Positions 1 to 9,148 of a stretch of DNA of 64,000 nt are shown piece after piece. A program made the translations under genes and the position numbers. Below the pieces are notes generated by a model. It did not search any database. It was not told where the DNA came from and saw nothing but the letters and a program-made list of their open reading frames with translations. Positions within the stretch are counted from its first letter, which is position 1. Each line of letters starts with the position of its first letter. Source of the stretch: Effrenium voratum (lineage: Eukaryota > Sar > Dinophyceae > Suessiales > Symbiodiniaceae); assembly GCA_963377175.1 (NCBI GenBank), contig CAUJNA010000576.1, forward strand, positions 62,001 to 126,000, read 5' to 3'.

Positions 1-623
1 TGAGATGTGCTGTTATACTGTTTCAATGCTTGCGTTAGGGCATCGGTCCATTTCATGTTGTTAAACCTAACTCTATCGTGAATTTTGTTTTTCATCGTTC
101 TAATAAAACGCTCGGCCACATTTGCGTGGGTCTTCGTGACGATGTGGTTTACTCCTTCACTGTTGAAGAAATCCTGAACTTGATTTTTAGTTGCAAACGC
201 GCCATCGTCATCTGTATAGCAACTCATGCAATATCCCATTTTGTTGAAGCTTTGGTGTAACGCCTTAACAACACTCTCCCCATCTCTATTAAACATTGGC
301 ACTACATCCGCCAGTTTACTGAAAATGTCAATGGTCACCAACGCATACATTTGTGTGTCCTTATCCTTAACAAGTGGTGACATATACATTATGTCGCATT
401 GGTATTCATAACGGGCAAAAGGTGCTGTGAATGAATTAGTGCCTTTATAATTCTTGATTTGTTTATTTGGTTGTTTCTTCATAAAAGTCTTTACATCATC
501 TACGGTTATTGTTGGGTCTTGTTCCTTTGCCTTCTTGTGAGTTGCTTGAATACTACCATAACCAGTATCCAGATTGTAATAAACATTACTTATAACCTCG
601 TCTTTTGTTATTCTTCTTGCCAT
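1..623 (-). CDS. Retroviral-type (rve) integrase of a Polinton/virophage-like element, partial
   Basis: The minus-strand frame opens at an ATG (complement of 621-623) and stays open for 207 codons to the left edge, so the C-terminus is missing. The product would be a DDE integrase that inserts element DNA into the host genome. The catalytic core is visible: Asp77 in YQCDIMYM, the TDDDGAF block around residues 137-143 (second Asp, probably Asp139), and Glu171 in NVAERFIRTMK. The spacing of about 31 residues between the last two acids is close to the usual D-35-E. The first 70 residues resemble the N-terminal region of integrases in Polintons, Polinton-like viruses and virophages rather than LTR retrotransposons, and no RT or RNase H frame adjoins it. 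It is transcribed divergently from the GIY-YIG gene. The AT-rich codon use differs sharply from the host exons. No internal stop or frameshift is seen in the part present. Confidence 0.85.
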   Translation of the reverse strand, partial: MARRITKDEVISNVYYNLDTGYGSIQATHKKAKEQDPTITVDDVKTFMKKQPNKQIKNYKGTNSFTAPFARYEYQCDIMYMSPLVKDKDTQMYALVTIDIFSKLADVVPMFNRDGESVVKALHQSFNKMGYCMSCYTDDDGAFATKNQVQDFFNSEGVNHIVTKTHANVAERFIRTMKNKIHDRVRFNNMKWTDALTQALKQYNSTS

Positions 624-677
624 TATATTATTAATTAGAAAGAAATTATTTTAAAGAAATGATAAGAAAAGATAGTA
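624..677. promoter_or_regulatory. Divergent promoter region between integrase and GIY-YIG genes
   Basis: This 54-bp AT-rich spacer separates two divergent start codons. It contains TTAAAGAAAT at 651-660, 27 bases before the ATG at 678. The same ten bases lie exactly 34 bases before the ATGs at 1443 and 2271. A shared upstream word at similar distance suggests a virus-type promoter element used by the element's own or a viral polymerase. That use is inferred, not shown. Confidence 0.5.
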
Positions 678-1385
678 ATGGAAAACCGCTATAAAAATTG
701 TAAGATTTACAAAATAACAGATATCGGTTATAACAAATGTTATATAGGAAGCACTTGTGAATGTTTATGTATGAGAATGGCAAGGCATAGGGACAAATAC
801 AAGCAATACTTAAGAACTGGAAAGAAACATACAAATGTTGTTTTGTTGTTTGATGAGTTTGGTATTGAAAATTGTAAGATTGAGTTAATAGAACATTTTC
901 CAAGTGATAGTAAATCAATGCTTCAGAGACAAGAAGGCATTCATATCAAGAACAATGACTGTGTCAATAAAAAGATAGAAGGAAGAACACATAAAGAATA
1001 CCGTGAGGACAATAAGGAAAGATTAAGTCAAATAGGAAAAGAATGGTATGAAAATAATAAGGAATACTGTGCCGAAAGGGCAAGAACAAAACGAGAATTA
1101 TTTAATGACGAAGTAAATGAACAAGCACGGAAAAGTTATTACAAACATCAAGATGAAATTAATGAGAGAAGAAGAGACCATTACCAAGAAAAGAAAGAAG
1201 AAGTAAATGAAAGAAGAAGAGAACTTTATGAGACAGGAAAAGTTGCATTGAATGAAAAAAGAAAAGAAACAGTTGAATGTGAGTGTGGGTCAATTACAAG
1301 AAAAGCAGATATGAGCAAACATATTAAAACTAAAAAACAGCAGGAATGGTTAAAGCAAAATCAACCAGAACCCGAACCCTCCTAA
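678..1385 (+). CDS. GIY-YIG nuclease-domain protein with C-terminal charged repeats and Cys/His motif
   Basis: A 235-residue protein. Residues 9-13 (KIYKI) and 22-26 (YIGST) form the two strands of the GIY-YIG fold. Arg33/Arg36 lie in the following helix, and Glu86 in the RQEGIHI block is the expected metal-binding Glu, so the nuclease appears intact. Residues 100-190 are a charged helical region of repeated NKE/ER/RR units with Tyr or Trp at regular spacing, as in many giant-virus and Polinton-like GIY-YIG proteins. The tail has CECG followed by a His about 16 residues later, a one-finger-like motif whose last expected His seems replaced by Gln. Such enzymes nick or cut DNA and often act as homing or repair nucleases. 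Here it sits next to an integrase, as expected for a mobile DNA element or virus. The ATG at 678 is preceded by the shared promoter word. The frame is complete, ending in TAA. Confidence 0.85.
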   Translation: MENRYKNCKIYKITDIGYNKCYIGSTCECLCMRMARHRDKYKQYLRTGKKHTNVVLLFDEFGIENCKIELIEHFPSDSKSMLQRQEGIHIKNNDCVNKKIEGRTHKEYREDNKERLSQIGKEWYENNKEYCAERARTKRELFNDEVNEQARKSYYKHQDEINERRRDHYQEKKEEVNERRRELYETGKVALNEKRKETVECECGSITRKADMSKHIKTKKQQEWLKQNQPEPEPS

Positions 1386-1400
1386 CCCCAGCCCCCAGAA

Positions 1401-1442
1401 AAAACTACTTAAAGAAATATTAACTTATTATATTAAGAGAAA
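1401..1442 (+). promoter_or_regulatory. Conserved upstream block (promoter-like), copy 2
   Basis: The block reads AACTACTTAAAGAAATATTA, then CTTATTATATTAAGAGAAA directly before the ATG at 1443. It matches the block at 2231-2270 over about 40 bases, with TTAAAGAAAT at 1409-1418, 34 bases before the start. The flanking coding regions are unrelated, so the match suggests function. Confidence 0.55.
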
Positions 1443-2099
1443 ATGACACTGTTTAATTATGATAATTGCCCTTGTAAAAATAAAAAATGTAAGTCTGTCG
1501 TAGCACTAGCTAATATTTTACCTGTTGATGTTTGTAATCTTATAGGTGGTTATATTAGAGTAACATGTTTTGATTGCTGGTATTTGATGGATGAAGAAGA
1601 ACATTTCATGAGAAATAAAGACATTCCTGAAGAAGGACTGGAAAAAGCAGAACTTCAATTACAATTTATTAAAGTAACGCAAAATAATGTTTTTACACTA
1701 CTAGCGGAAAACCAATATAGTATAAAATTAAGACATTACAGAAAACACATTGACCGAGTATTTGATATACAAGAAGTTAAAGAACGGTTTAAAAATAGAA
1801 AAATGTATTATCAAGCATTAAAATCATACTGTAAGAATAATGAAAATGAAATTTGTATCATTTTAAGAAAATGTCTTAACATTGAAGATTTAAAAAATTT
1901 TAAACGTTGTGGGTTTACCTTTCCAAACCTAAACAGTTGGTGGTCATATAGAAATAACAATTATTATATGAGATATATTCTTAGCGAATTAATTGAAATT
2001 TACACAGACCAATTAATAAAAGGATACGAGCATTATTGTTGCGAGTATAGTATGAGTTGTTATAGTGGTTGTATCGCTGGTGAGATTGAATATGGGTAA
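1443..2099 (+). CDS. Hypothetical protein of the AT-rich viral-like island
   Basis: A complete 218-residue frame starting just after the shared promoter block and ending in TAA. I do not recognise the family. The first 15 residues are Cys/Lys rich (CPCKNKKC), and a Leu-Pro-x-Asp segment near residues 27-39 (LPVDVCNLIGGYI) looks like the first helix of an F-box, but nothing else supports that. The middle is a charged helical region with many Tyr, Arg and Asn. There is no signal peptide or membrane segment. AT-rich codon use matches the integrase and nuclease, so it belongs to the same element. The next gene has the same layout (a short N-terminal Leu-Pro segment, then a charged body), so the two may be distant relatives. 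This is weak. Confidence 0.7.
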   Translation: MTLFNYDNCPCKNKKCKSVVALANILPVDVCNLIGGYIRVTCFDCWYLMDEEEHFMRNKDIPEEGLEKAELQLQFIKVTQNNVFTLLAENQYSIKLRHYRKHIDRVFDIQEVKERFKNRKMYYQALKSYCKNNENEICIILRKCLNIEDLKNFKRCGFTFPNLNSWWSYRNNNYYMRYILSELIEIYTDQLIKGYEHYCCEYSMSCYSGCIAGEIEYG

Positions 2100-2125
2100 A
2101 ATTAACTTTTGTTTATTAATATTAT

Positions 2126-2150
2126 TATCTTATAATATGATTAAACATTG
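2126..2150. terminator. Possible 3' element of gene 1443-2099
   Basis: TATAATATGATTAAACA at 2131-2147 recurs as TATAATATGATTAAACA at 2826-2842, each time shortly after a stop codon. A common 3' word suggests a transcript-end signal. In this copy the left hairpin arm is poorly conserved, so the case is weaker than for the downstream copy. Confidence 0.3.
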
Positions 2151-2230
2151 TTTTATAATCTAACAAGAAGGTTAAGACATTTAAATTAAACCTGAAACCC
2201 AGACCAGCCGACCAGCAACCCCCTAGCCAA

Positions 2231-2270
2231 AACTACTTAAAGAAATATTACCTTATATATTAAGAGAAAA
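2231..2270 (+). promoter_or_regulatory. Conserved upstream block (promoter-like), copy 3
   Basis: AACTACTTAAAGAAATATTA is followed by CCTTATATATTAAGAGAAAA and then the ATG at 2271. The core TTAAAGAAAT (2237-2246) sits 34 bases before the ATG, the same distance as in front of the gene at 1443. Confidence 0.55.
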
Positions 2271-2786
2271 ATGAGTGAGGGTAAAATGTCAGCTAATAAT
2301 TTTATGGTTGGGAATTGTGCTAGCTTACCTATGGAAGCATTGTTAAACATCGCTTCTTATATGAATGGCAATGAAGGGTGGCAAAGACTAAAACAGTGTA
2401 AAGCATTAAGGGTCTTACAAAGGAAATGGAAACCGTCTATTTTTGAACGAGAAGGAGAAGGAGAAAGTAGATATTATGTGTTGATTAGCAATATATGTTT
2501 GAAAGGTGATAAAGCACTTTCATATGCGTTGAAACCACCAAAAGAATTATTAAGAATGATGACGTATGATGAAGAAATAAAGGTTGGAATAGAAATTAGT
2601 TCGAAAATTATGTGTAGGAATAATATTTGCAACTGTAGTTATTATGCATCAAGCAAACAGAACAAGATAACAAGTAGAGCGTCAGTACAATTTTATATTG
2701 AAAAAATAGTTGAAGAAATAAAACAGACTATGAAACGAAACGAAATCATTACTATAGAACATATTACATTTGAAATTTATACATAA
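2271..2786 (+). CDS. Hypothetical protein of the AT-rich viral-like island
   Basis: A complete 171-residue frame, TAA stop, directly behind the third promoter block. I do not recognise it. Residues 19-32 (LPMEALLNIASYMN) resemble an F-box first helix, similar in position to a segment of the previous gene. The rest is charged, with a small Cys cluster (CRNNICNCSYY) near residues 116-126. There are no membrane segments. It could be an F-box-like host-interaction protein, but that is a guess from one short segment. A second in-frame ATG (2286) lies five codons in. The first was chosen because of its fixed distance to the promoter block. Confidence 0.65.
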   Translation: MSEGKMSANNFMVGNCASLPMEALLNIASYMNGNEGWQRLKQCKALRVLQRKWKPSIFEREGEGESRYYVLISNICLKGDKALSYALKPPKELLRMMTYDEEIKVGIEISSKIMCRNNICNCSYYASSKQNKITSRASVQFYIEKIVEEIKQTMKRNEIITIEHITFEIYT

Positions 2787-2805
2787 CAGAAACAATGATT
2801 TCATG

Positions 2806-2841
2806 GTTTAATCATAATATTTAATTATAATATGATTAAAC
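2806..2841. terminator. Palindromic 3' hairpin
   Basis: Perfect 11-base arms, GTTTAATCATA (2806-2816) and TATGATTAAAC (2831-2841), enclose a 14-base AT-rich loop 20 bases after the TAA of the preceding gene. Mimivirus-type viruses end transcripts at hairpins, so this fits a giant-virus or virophage-style end signal. The match in function is inferred. Confidence 0.45.
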
Positions 2842-2978
2842 AGTGTAAACTTTTATAACCTTTCATTATACTATAATTTTAACCTGTAACAAAATTTCAA
2901 TGGCAAAACATATATCAAAACAAATACACCACCAACACCCCAGAACTTGATAACTACTAAAAGGGTTAACTCTTTCAA

Positions 2979-3062
2979 ATGAAAAAAATGTCGGCCCCCA
3001 GCCCAACAATGAACAAGGCGACGATTTACCCAAATGACTACCTTAACGAAAACGATAAATAA
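2979..3062 (+). CDS. Possible very short fifth gene or truncated gene at the island edge
   Basis: A 27-codon frame (ATG 2979, TAA 3060) at the right end of the AT-rich island. The sequence AACTACTAAAAGGGTTAACT begins 28 bases upstream and weakly resembles the promoter block of the two genes before it. Nothing in the short product is recognisable. It may be the start of a gene cut off when the element decayed, or chance. Confidence 0.15.
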   Translation: MKKMSAPSPTMNKATIYPNDYLNENDK

Positions 3063-3179
3063 GCTCCCCAACAACACCCTTTTAAAAACGAATAAGGTGG
3101 TTAATAGGTTTCAGATGAATGTAAAAAACATAACAGGGGACCATCAACAGGCTTCCCCTCAGCTTCACCCTTTCTTCCA

Positions 3180-3960
3180 TTTTTTCCCCCACCCCCCCCA
3201 ACCCCCCCCCCCCCCGCGCCTTTAATTGAATCATCACTTTTTTCAATCATCATGGAGGGAATTGCCCCCCCCCCCCCGCTACGTTTTAGGTGTTTTACAG
3301 GGATTAGTTTGCCCGTGTTTGAATCCTCACTTGTACCATGAGGCCTTGCCGCAGAGGAACTGATGACCCCCGGCTGCTTTTTTTTAATATTTGTTGGCCC
3401 TTTTTGAATCATCACTTCTTCAATCATCATGGGGGGGGGCTGCCGCCCCCCCCACCCCCCCGCTATTTGTTGGACTTTTTGCCCCTAATTGAATCATCAC
3501 TTTTTCGATCATCATGCGACCGCTACTTTTTAGATTCTTTGCCCTTAATTTTTCGATCATCATGGGGGGGGCTGCCGCCCCCCCCCCCAACCCCCCCGCT
3601 ATTTTTTAGACTTTTTGCCCCTGATTGAATCATCACTTTTTCGATCTACAGGGATTAGTTTGCCCGTATTTGAATCCTCACTTGTACCATGAGGCCTTGC
3701 CGCAGAGGAACTGATGACCCCCCCGCTGCTTTTTTAATATTTGTTTGGCCCTAACTACGTTTTACAGGGATTAGTTTGCCCGTATTTGAATCCTCACTTG
3801 TACCATGAGGCCTTGCCGGAGGAACTGACCCCCTCCCCCACTGTTTTTTTTAAATATAAATATGTATTTGTTTTGGCGCTTTTTGAATCATCACTTCTTC
3901 AATCATCATGCGGGGGGCTGCCGCCACGTTTTAGGTGTTTTACAGGGATTCGAGCCCACG
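3180..3960. repeat. C/G-tract satellite (first block)
   Basis: Degenerate tandem units of about 100-140 bp, each with a run of C or G, the words GAATCATCACTT and TTCGATCATCATG or TTCAATCATCATG, and GGCTGCCGCCCC. A second sub-unit, beginning TTTACAGGGATTAGTTTGCC and ending near CTGATGACCCCC, occurs three times (3294, 3649, 3763). It starts where the AT-rich island ends. The same satellite family returns at 19.33-20.24 kb. Open frames here are low-complexity artefacts. Confidence 0.75.
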
Positions 3961-5756
3961 CCGTCGATGGCGCAGAGCCGCCGTTGGGCGATCTGCTCGC
4001 CGACGCCAGGTGGGACAATGGGCCGGCCGAGCCGCCTGCCCGCTTGCCCTACTAGCTTCGAGCCCGATGCAGGCCAGCCATACAGGCAGTCACTGTTGCA
4101 CGCGTTAGCGCCAACGATCCAGATCTCAAACTGCGTCCCCTGCTTGCAAAAGGAGTTCCTACGGGCGCCCTCTCCGAATTGCCCAGAAGCATGCAGTGGC
4201 CGCCACAAGAATCGTCGGAGAAACCCGTCGAACTCCTTGAATGTATAGGCAATTGGAAAGCAGCAGAGGCAGAGCCAGACACAGTTTCCGCTCTACTCGA
4301 CAAAGAAATTGCTAGTGGCTGGATCGTTCGCACCGACATGTCGGTCGAAGAAGCACGACAACGAGGCATCGCAATTGGGAAGCTTATTGTTTATTCGCCA
4401 AGTGTGCCCGAATTTTGGGCACCAGCAGGTTTGATGCATCCAGCCACTGTGGGTGACGGGGTGGAGTGTATGCAGAAGGCAAAGAACCGCGCCTGGTTCT
4501 CGACAGTACAGTCTGCGGGGTAAACCCCACATGCAATATACCAGAGCCTCAGAGCACATCAGCCTGCCAATGGCCTCGGATGTGCGCCTGGTTTTCCTTC
4601 CTGAGGACGCGCATTCCTCGTTCATAGGAGCCAGCTTCGATTTCAAAGCCGCTCACAAGCAAGTGCAAGTCCACCCCAGCGAGCACGGCCTCCTACTGTT
4701 TCGCTTTGCAGATACTTTGTTCCATTGCCACTTTGGGGCACGTTTTTCGGCCTACTGGTGGCAACTCACCGGAGCTTTTCTGCTTCGTTTGCTGCACGGC
4801 ATCTTGGCCAACCACCCGCACAGAGCTTGGTTGTTCGTGGATGACTTGCTAGCGGCTCTGCATCGAACTAACGCACACGAGCAATTGGCACTCATTGTTG
4901 TGTTTTTTGCGCGATATCAGCACCGATTTCCTGGAAAAAGGTGCATCTCCAGGACTCCTTCACCCGGTGTGGGTGGAACATAAATTTCAATCTTGAGACA
5001 ATCGAGCTCCCACCTGTGAAGACCATGAAACTGATACAACAGCTTCGCATGCTGTTGAAATCAGGCAAAGTGAAACGCAAACTCCTGGAGCAATTCCTGA
5101 GTTTGCTCATTTGGGCCACTAGCCTAAGCCTAGAGCTCAGGGCTTGGCTCGCGCCATTGTACTCAGACCTGCACGCACCTCCGGGCTGCATGATTTCCGT
5201 GCATGCGCGACTGTGGCCCGCGTTTCGCTCAGCACTCACTTCAAAGGCCGTCCTTGCCTCGCCTGTTCAAGGCATTTTCATGCCCATAGGTTCTCGAATT
5301 CTGGAATTCCAAGGGACCCAGATACCCATCCGACCTGCCTGCCGTAATCCAAAGCCACCTCAGCAGAGCATGCCCGCCTGTCTAAGGCAAGCAAAGCCAG
5401 CTTGGAACGGCTCATGCAGTGCTTCCAAATAAACATGGCATGCCCGCTCACAGAAGTCCAGACACAGTGGCCTTGCTTAACCAAAGAATCACAGCGGTAC
5501 ATCGCATGCTTTGAGACCCTCGCCCAACTCGCGCTCATGCGCATCGCCTGGGCTGCCGAGGGGCAGACATGCCACAGCGTTTGCGGGGGTGAACAAACTG
5601 TTCACCACCGCGTGGCCCCTGCAACTTTTTGCGCAATTAGTTGCAGCCTGGGCTCACAAGCATAAATGGTCGGTGATTGCCTCCCACAGCCCAGGAGAGC
5701 ATAATATCTGGGCAGACCAGCTCCGCAGGGGCAATCTGGCTGCCTTTCAAAATTAG
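3960..5756 (+). mobile_element. Decayed DIRS/Ngaro-like retroelement: reverse transcriptase and RNase H remnants
   Basis: Successive + frames carry one protein broken by frameshifts or stops. The segment 4179-4523 is the upstream RT region. 4528-4980 contains FDFKAAHKQVQVHP, the RT motif A region, and LFVDDLLAALH, an RT catalytic box of F/Y-x-DD type. 4941-5432 has the thumb and connection region (KVKRKLLEQFLSLLIWATSL, then LHAPPGCM). 5511-5756 ends with SHSPGEHNIWADQLRRG, the terminal His-x-x-x-x-x-N-x-x-A-D RNase H block. This order and these blocks are typical of tyrosine-recombinase (DIRS/Ngaro-like) retroelements common in dinoflagellates; no tyrosine recombinase frame was seen here. At least three frame changes make it non-functional. 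Family assignment is from motif memory. Confidence 0.65.
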
Positions 5757-5971
5757 CCGCAGTCCAGAGTGCGCTTCGCACCGCGCGATTTCTGGCCGCG
5801 CAAGTCGGCTTTAACTTTGCATCCGCCGGATGCTCCTTGGCGCCGAGCGCATAGGGCAGCCTCGCAGCCGCACTAAAGAGGGGGCGAGGTTTGGACCGGC
5901 TGCTCAGAACGCTGAAGTGGGGGTATCTGTGCAGGCTCCGCAGAAGGATGCAGGACAGGGGATGGACACGC

Positions 5972-6122
5972 GTTGTCGTCCCTCCTGCATCCTCGAGCCT
6001 GGACTTCTGAGCAACGCCATGTAAAAAGGAGCAGGGCGATTCGGTCGACTCGAGTTGTGAGTTCCTCCCCCCTTTTTATTACTGGTCCCCTCTTGGCTTG
6101 AAGCAGTGAACAGGATTCTAAC
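5972..6122. repeat. 151-bp direct repeat, copy 1
   Basis: Nearly identical to 7130-7280. The only difference I see is GCCATGTAAAA here against GCCATATAAAA there. It lies about 215 bp after the RNase H remnant. It could be a terminal or split direct repeat of the retroelement, or a recent segmental copy. Confidence 0.85.
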
Positions 6123-6249
6123 GCTTGGGGTTTTGTGTTCCCCCGTGTTTTAATCCGGTTCGAATCTTCAGCCGCGTGGCCGCTTTTGCTTCAAGCCTTT
6201 GAGGGACCGGTTTAGAGGGTTCGATCCCTCTTCCGCTTTTTTTTAAAAA

Positions 6250-6665
6250 GCCAACCCACCCACCCTGTCAGTACTCAGGTGGTTCACCTTGGCAATTGGG
6301 ACTTGCCCTTGGTAAAGTAGCCATTAAGCTGCCGCTGATAAAGCGGCCATTCGGCCTTGATAAAATGGCCATTGGGGCTGGCCTTGATGAAAACGGTGGT
6401 CGGCCTGTTCGAGGCCCACTGCTGAAAATCCTTGTATAAAAACTATTGGGGGGCCTTGCCTGGCTGGACCAAGGCACTTGATACAGTTGCCAATGAGGTT
6501 GGCCTTGATAAAATTGCAACTGCAGTTATGGGGCTGGCCTTTCGGCTGCCCTTGGCAAAGTCCTTGCTAGAATTGCCATTTGGGGCTGACCTTGATGAAA
6601 ACGGTGGCCGGCCTGGTATGAAAACTAGGGGACCTGCTCTGGCTGGACCAGGGCGCTTCCCGGCA
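6250..6665. repeat. Degenerate internal repeats (GGCCTTGATAAAA type)
   Basis: Words such as GGGGCTGGCCTTGATGAAAA and CCTTGATAAAATGGCCATT recur every 30-60 bp with variation on one strand. The open frames across it are by-products. Function unknown. Confidence 0.5.
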
Positions 6666-6762
6666 GGACCCTTGATGAAGTCTCCTTCTGGGAGCAGCGA
6701 TTTGAGGGTTTCGGGCTCGACCCCGCTCCTGCTCGGTTGCGGCAAGTGCACCCCGCAACTCA

Positions 6763-6868
6763 CATGGCCGGGACGAAGTGCCGTCGCGTCACCCGGCCGC
6801 CGATGAGGTAGTCCTCGTCCCGCCGCACGCGGCTCATGGCCACGTAGCCCGCCGCCCGCATGACACTG
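6763..6868 (-). pseudogene. PIF1-like helicase C-terminal remnant
   Basis: On the minus strand the translation AAGYVAMSRVRRDEDYLIGG followed by RVTRRHFVPAM and a stop matches the last conserved motif of PIF1-type DNA helicases (a YVALSR block followed about 20 residues later by a hydrophobic-Pro end). The residues before it are not helicase-like, and I find no Walker A or B block between here and 9 kb on that strand. It is probably a lone terminal exon or a decayed fragment, perhaps from a Helitron or a retrocopy. Recognition is by motif only. Confidence 0.4.
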
Positions 6869-7129
6869 CGAGGACGCGTTCTTCCAGCCTGTCCTTTCGG
6901 ACTCCGCGAGACAGAGAGGACGCGGTCCAGCAGTTGGCACGAGAGCACGCGTTGCTTCGTGATCATTCTAACTCTATAGGATTTGCATTGCATCTGCACA
7001 TTGTGCCAGCATGTACGTTTTGGGCTAAGCCTGGTTTTTTGGCCACTGCATGCGGGGACACATTCCTCCAGCATGTGCCCCAGTCCAGAAAAGTGAGGCT
7101 CATTAGGCCCATTCCATCAGCGCACGGTG

Positions 7130-7280
7130 GTTGTCGTCCCTCCTGCATCCTCGAGCCTGGACTTCTGAGCAACGCCATATAAAAAGGAGCAGGGCGATTC
7201 GGTCGACTCGAGTTGTGAGTTCCTCCCCCCTTTTTATTACTGGTCCCCTCTTGGCTTGAAGCAGTGAACAGGATTCTAAC
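7130..7280. repeat. 151-bp direct repeat, copy 2
   Basis: Second copy of the 5972-6122 repeat, same orientation, 1.16 kb downstream. It contains CCATATAAAAAGG, a TATA-like string, and a long C/T stretch (GAGTTCCTCCCCCCTTTTTA). Both copies end at GGATTCTAAC, after which the sequences diverge abruptly. Confidence 0.85.
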
Positions 7281-8560
7281 AAACGACAATGAGGCAGACA
7301 TACGGCTGAGCCAAAAGTTGGCACTGAACCGCAAAACGTCACCTTCACAGAACGCCACAATACTGTCAAAATCGCCTCGAGCAGGCCACAAACGTCCCAG
7401 CGCTCCCAGCATTCCTCAACATTTGCGTGCGTCTGCGCGTGCGCTCGTGGGAGCTGAGCAACCGTGTGATGCAAATACAACTGCGTGGGCGATTCTTGGC
7501 GGCACTGGCGGGCTTTAGCTGACTGAGCTTGGATTTTCAACAAAACAAAAGAGGTTAAGAAAGCAAACATCGGAGGCCACGTAGCTTGTTCTGCTTTTCC
7601 AAATTGGCGAGCGGTGAGTGCCTGCTGGCGACAAAGGACTTTTTCTTTGGCTTAGTTATGTGGAATTCTCATGATGTCCATCCATTTCGCGTGTGGCTCA
7701 CAGGCTATTGGCATCTATGTTTACAAACATGTACGCATGTGAGCATCAGTGACTTGCAGACGCAACACAGCGGTTTGCCTTCAATGCAGGTGCAACCTCA
7801 CCGTTTGCAAGGAGTTGTTTTGCACATCTTTCCGGATGTGAGAGCCGCGCTGTGGTGAACTCAGGCCGGCAGATCTACTGTTGAAGTGTTGCATGTGGAT
7901 CGATTCGCCGATTGACCTCTCCGCAGGTGCGCCATGGGCGAGGCGGGCGTCAGGTTTTGGGGCAGGGCAGGCGCCATGCGCAAGTGGGTCGGATTTGAAG
8001 ATGCCAAGTCACCTCATGGTTTTGGGTCCGGAACTAGGCTCGGCCCAATTTGCTTGAAGATGAGGAAGGGTCAAGTCTCTCTCTTCCGGTTAGGATGGGG
8101 GCCCGCTGTCCTTCCTGGACCGGCTGCTGGATGAGGCTTGGGCTCGTGTGCGTAGCAAAGTGAATCAGTTGACTTGCTTGGAAGCCAACAAAAAGACAAA
8201 ACAAAGTAGCGCTCGAGTAGCCTGGCTGAATGGACGTCTAAATGTTTCTTGGGTACGGCCTGCGTGAAGGGCGCCCAGGGGAAGGAGTCGTCTCCGGGGG
8301 TCTCATATGGGTCTGTCCTTGTTCTCGAGGGTCCAGACTCCGGAATCCCTCTTTTTGCTGGTTTTAAAGGTGGCCAAACACAGAAAATTGGGGTCCCTAA
8401 AACAAGACACACCCATATTTCACATTTGCCAGGAGAGGCATAGCAACCTCCACCTGGGAGCCGCAGCCTGAGTGGCTCCGCTTTGCCGCCGTTCGGTTTT
8501 TTGAAAAGAACAATGTAGCCCTGGTCCCCCAGTAGTGCGCTTTTACACCCTTTTTGGGGT

Positions 8561-8640
8561 GAGGGTTCCCGTACTAAGATAGACTACAGAAAAAGTTGGT
8601 ACCCTTATTCAAAGCTCTGTACAGGACCTGGCAGTTGCAA
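8561..8640. repeat. Dispersed repeat, copy 1 (pair with 15346-15421)
   Basis: The segment GAGGGTTCCCGTACTAAGAT, then AGACTACAGA and GGTACCCTTATT, is shared in order and orientation with 15346-15421. Short inverted words (GGGTTCCC, GGTACCC) occur inside. Probably a small non-coding mobile element. Confidence 0.6.
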
Positions 8641-9148
8641 TTGTTCGTTTGTGGCCATAGGATGTCAGATTCTGGAAGCACCTGGAGCACATGGATAGCA
8701 GTGGGAAGCTCAGCAGCTTCGAATGCTGAGGGCTTCATGTCTGCGCTGCGGATTCGCGGGGCGCAGGTCACATCTACCGGACAAAGTCCTTGGAATACAA
8801 AACCATGAAGCTCATGTTCTGCGAGGCAAGTGCCGAAGCAACAGGAGATCATGTCGGTTTTGGAAGCCGCAGATGACCTGAACGCGTCCGATCTGTGAGC
8901 TTCATACATTTGGCCTTCGGTGGATTGCGCGCGCTTCAATCAAGCTTGTGTTTATAAGAGGCCCAGGACATTCACGGGATTTCTTCATGTGGCCCCCCGA
9001 AACAACTCTCACGAAATCTTAGACGTCCACCTGACCAGCTTTGATTTGCAGCCGGTTTCGGCACTTCTGCGCCGGTGGAAGCGAAGCCATGTTCAAGAAG
9101 GTGAAGCCCGGCGGTTCGATAGCAGGGCTTTTCCCTCCTTTTTGATGG

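Noticed and set aside
1443..2786. F-box assignment for the two island orphan genes
   Set aside because: Only one short Leu-Pro helix supports it in each, so they are left as hypothetical.
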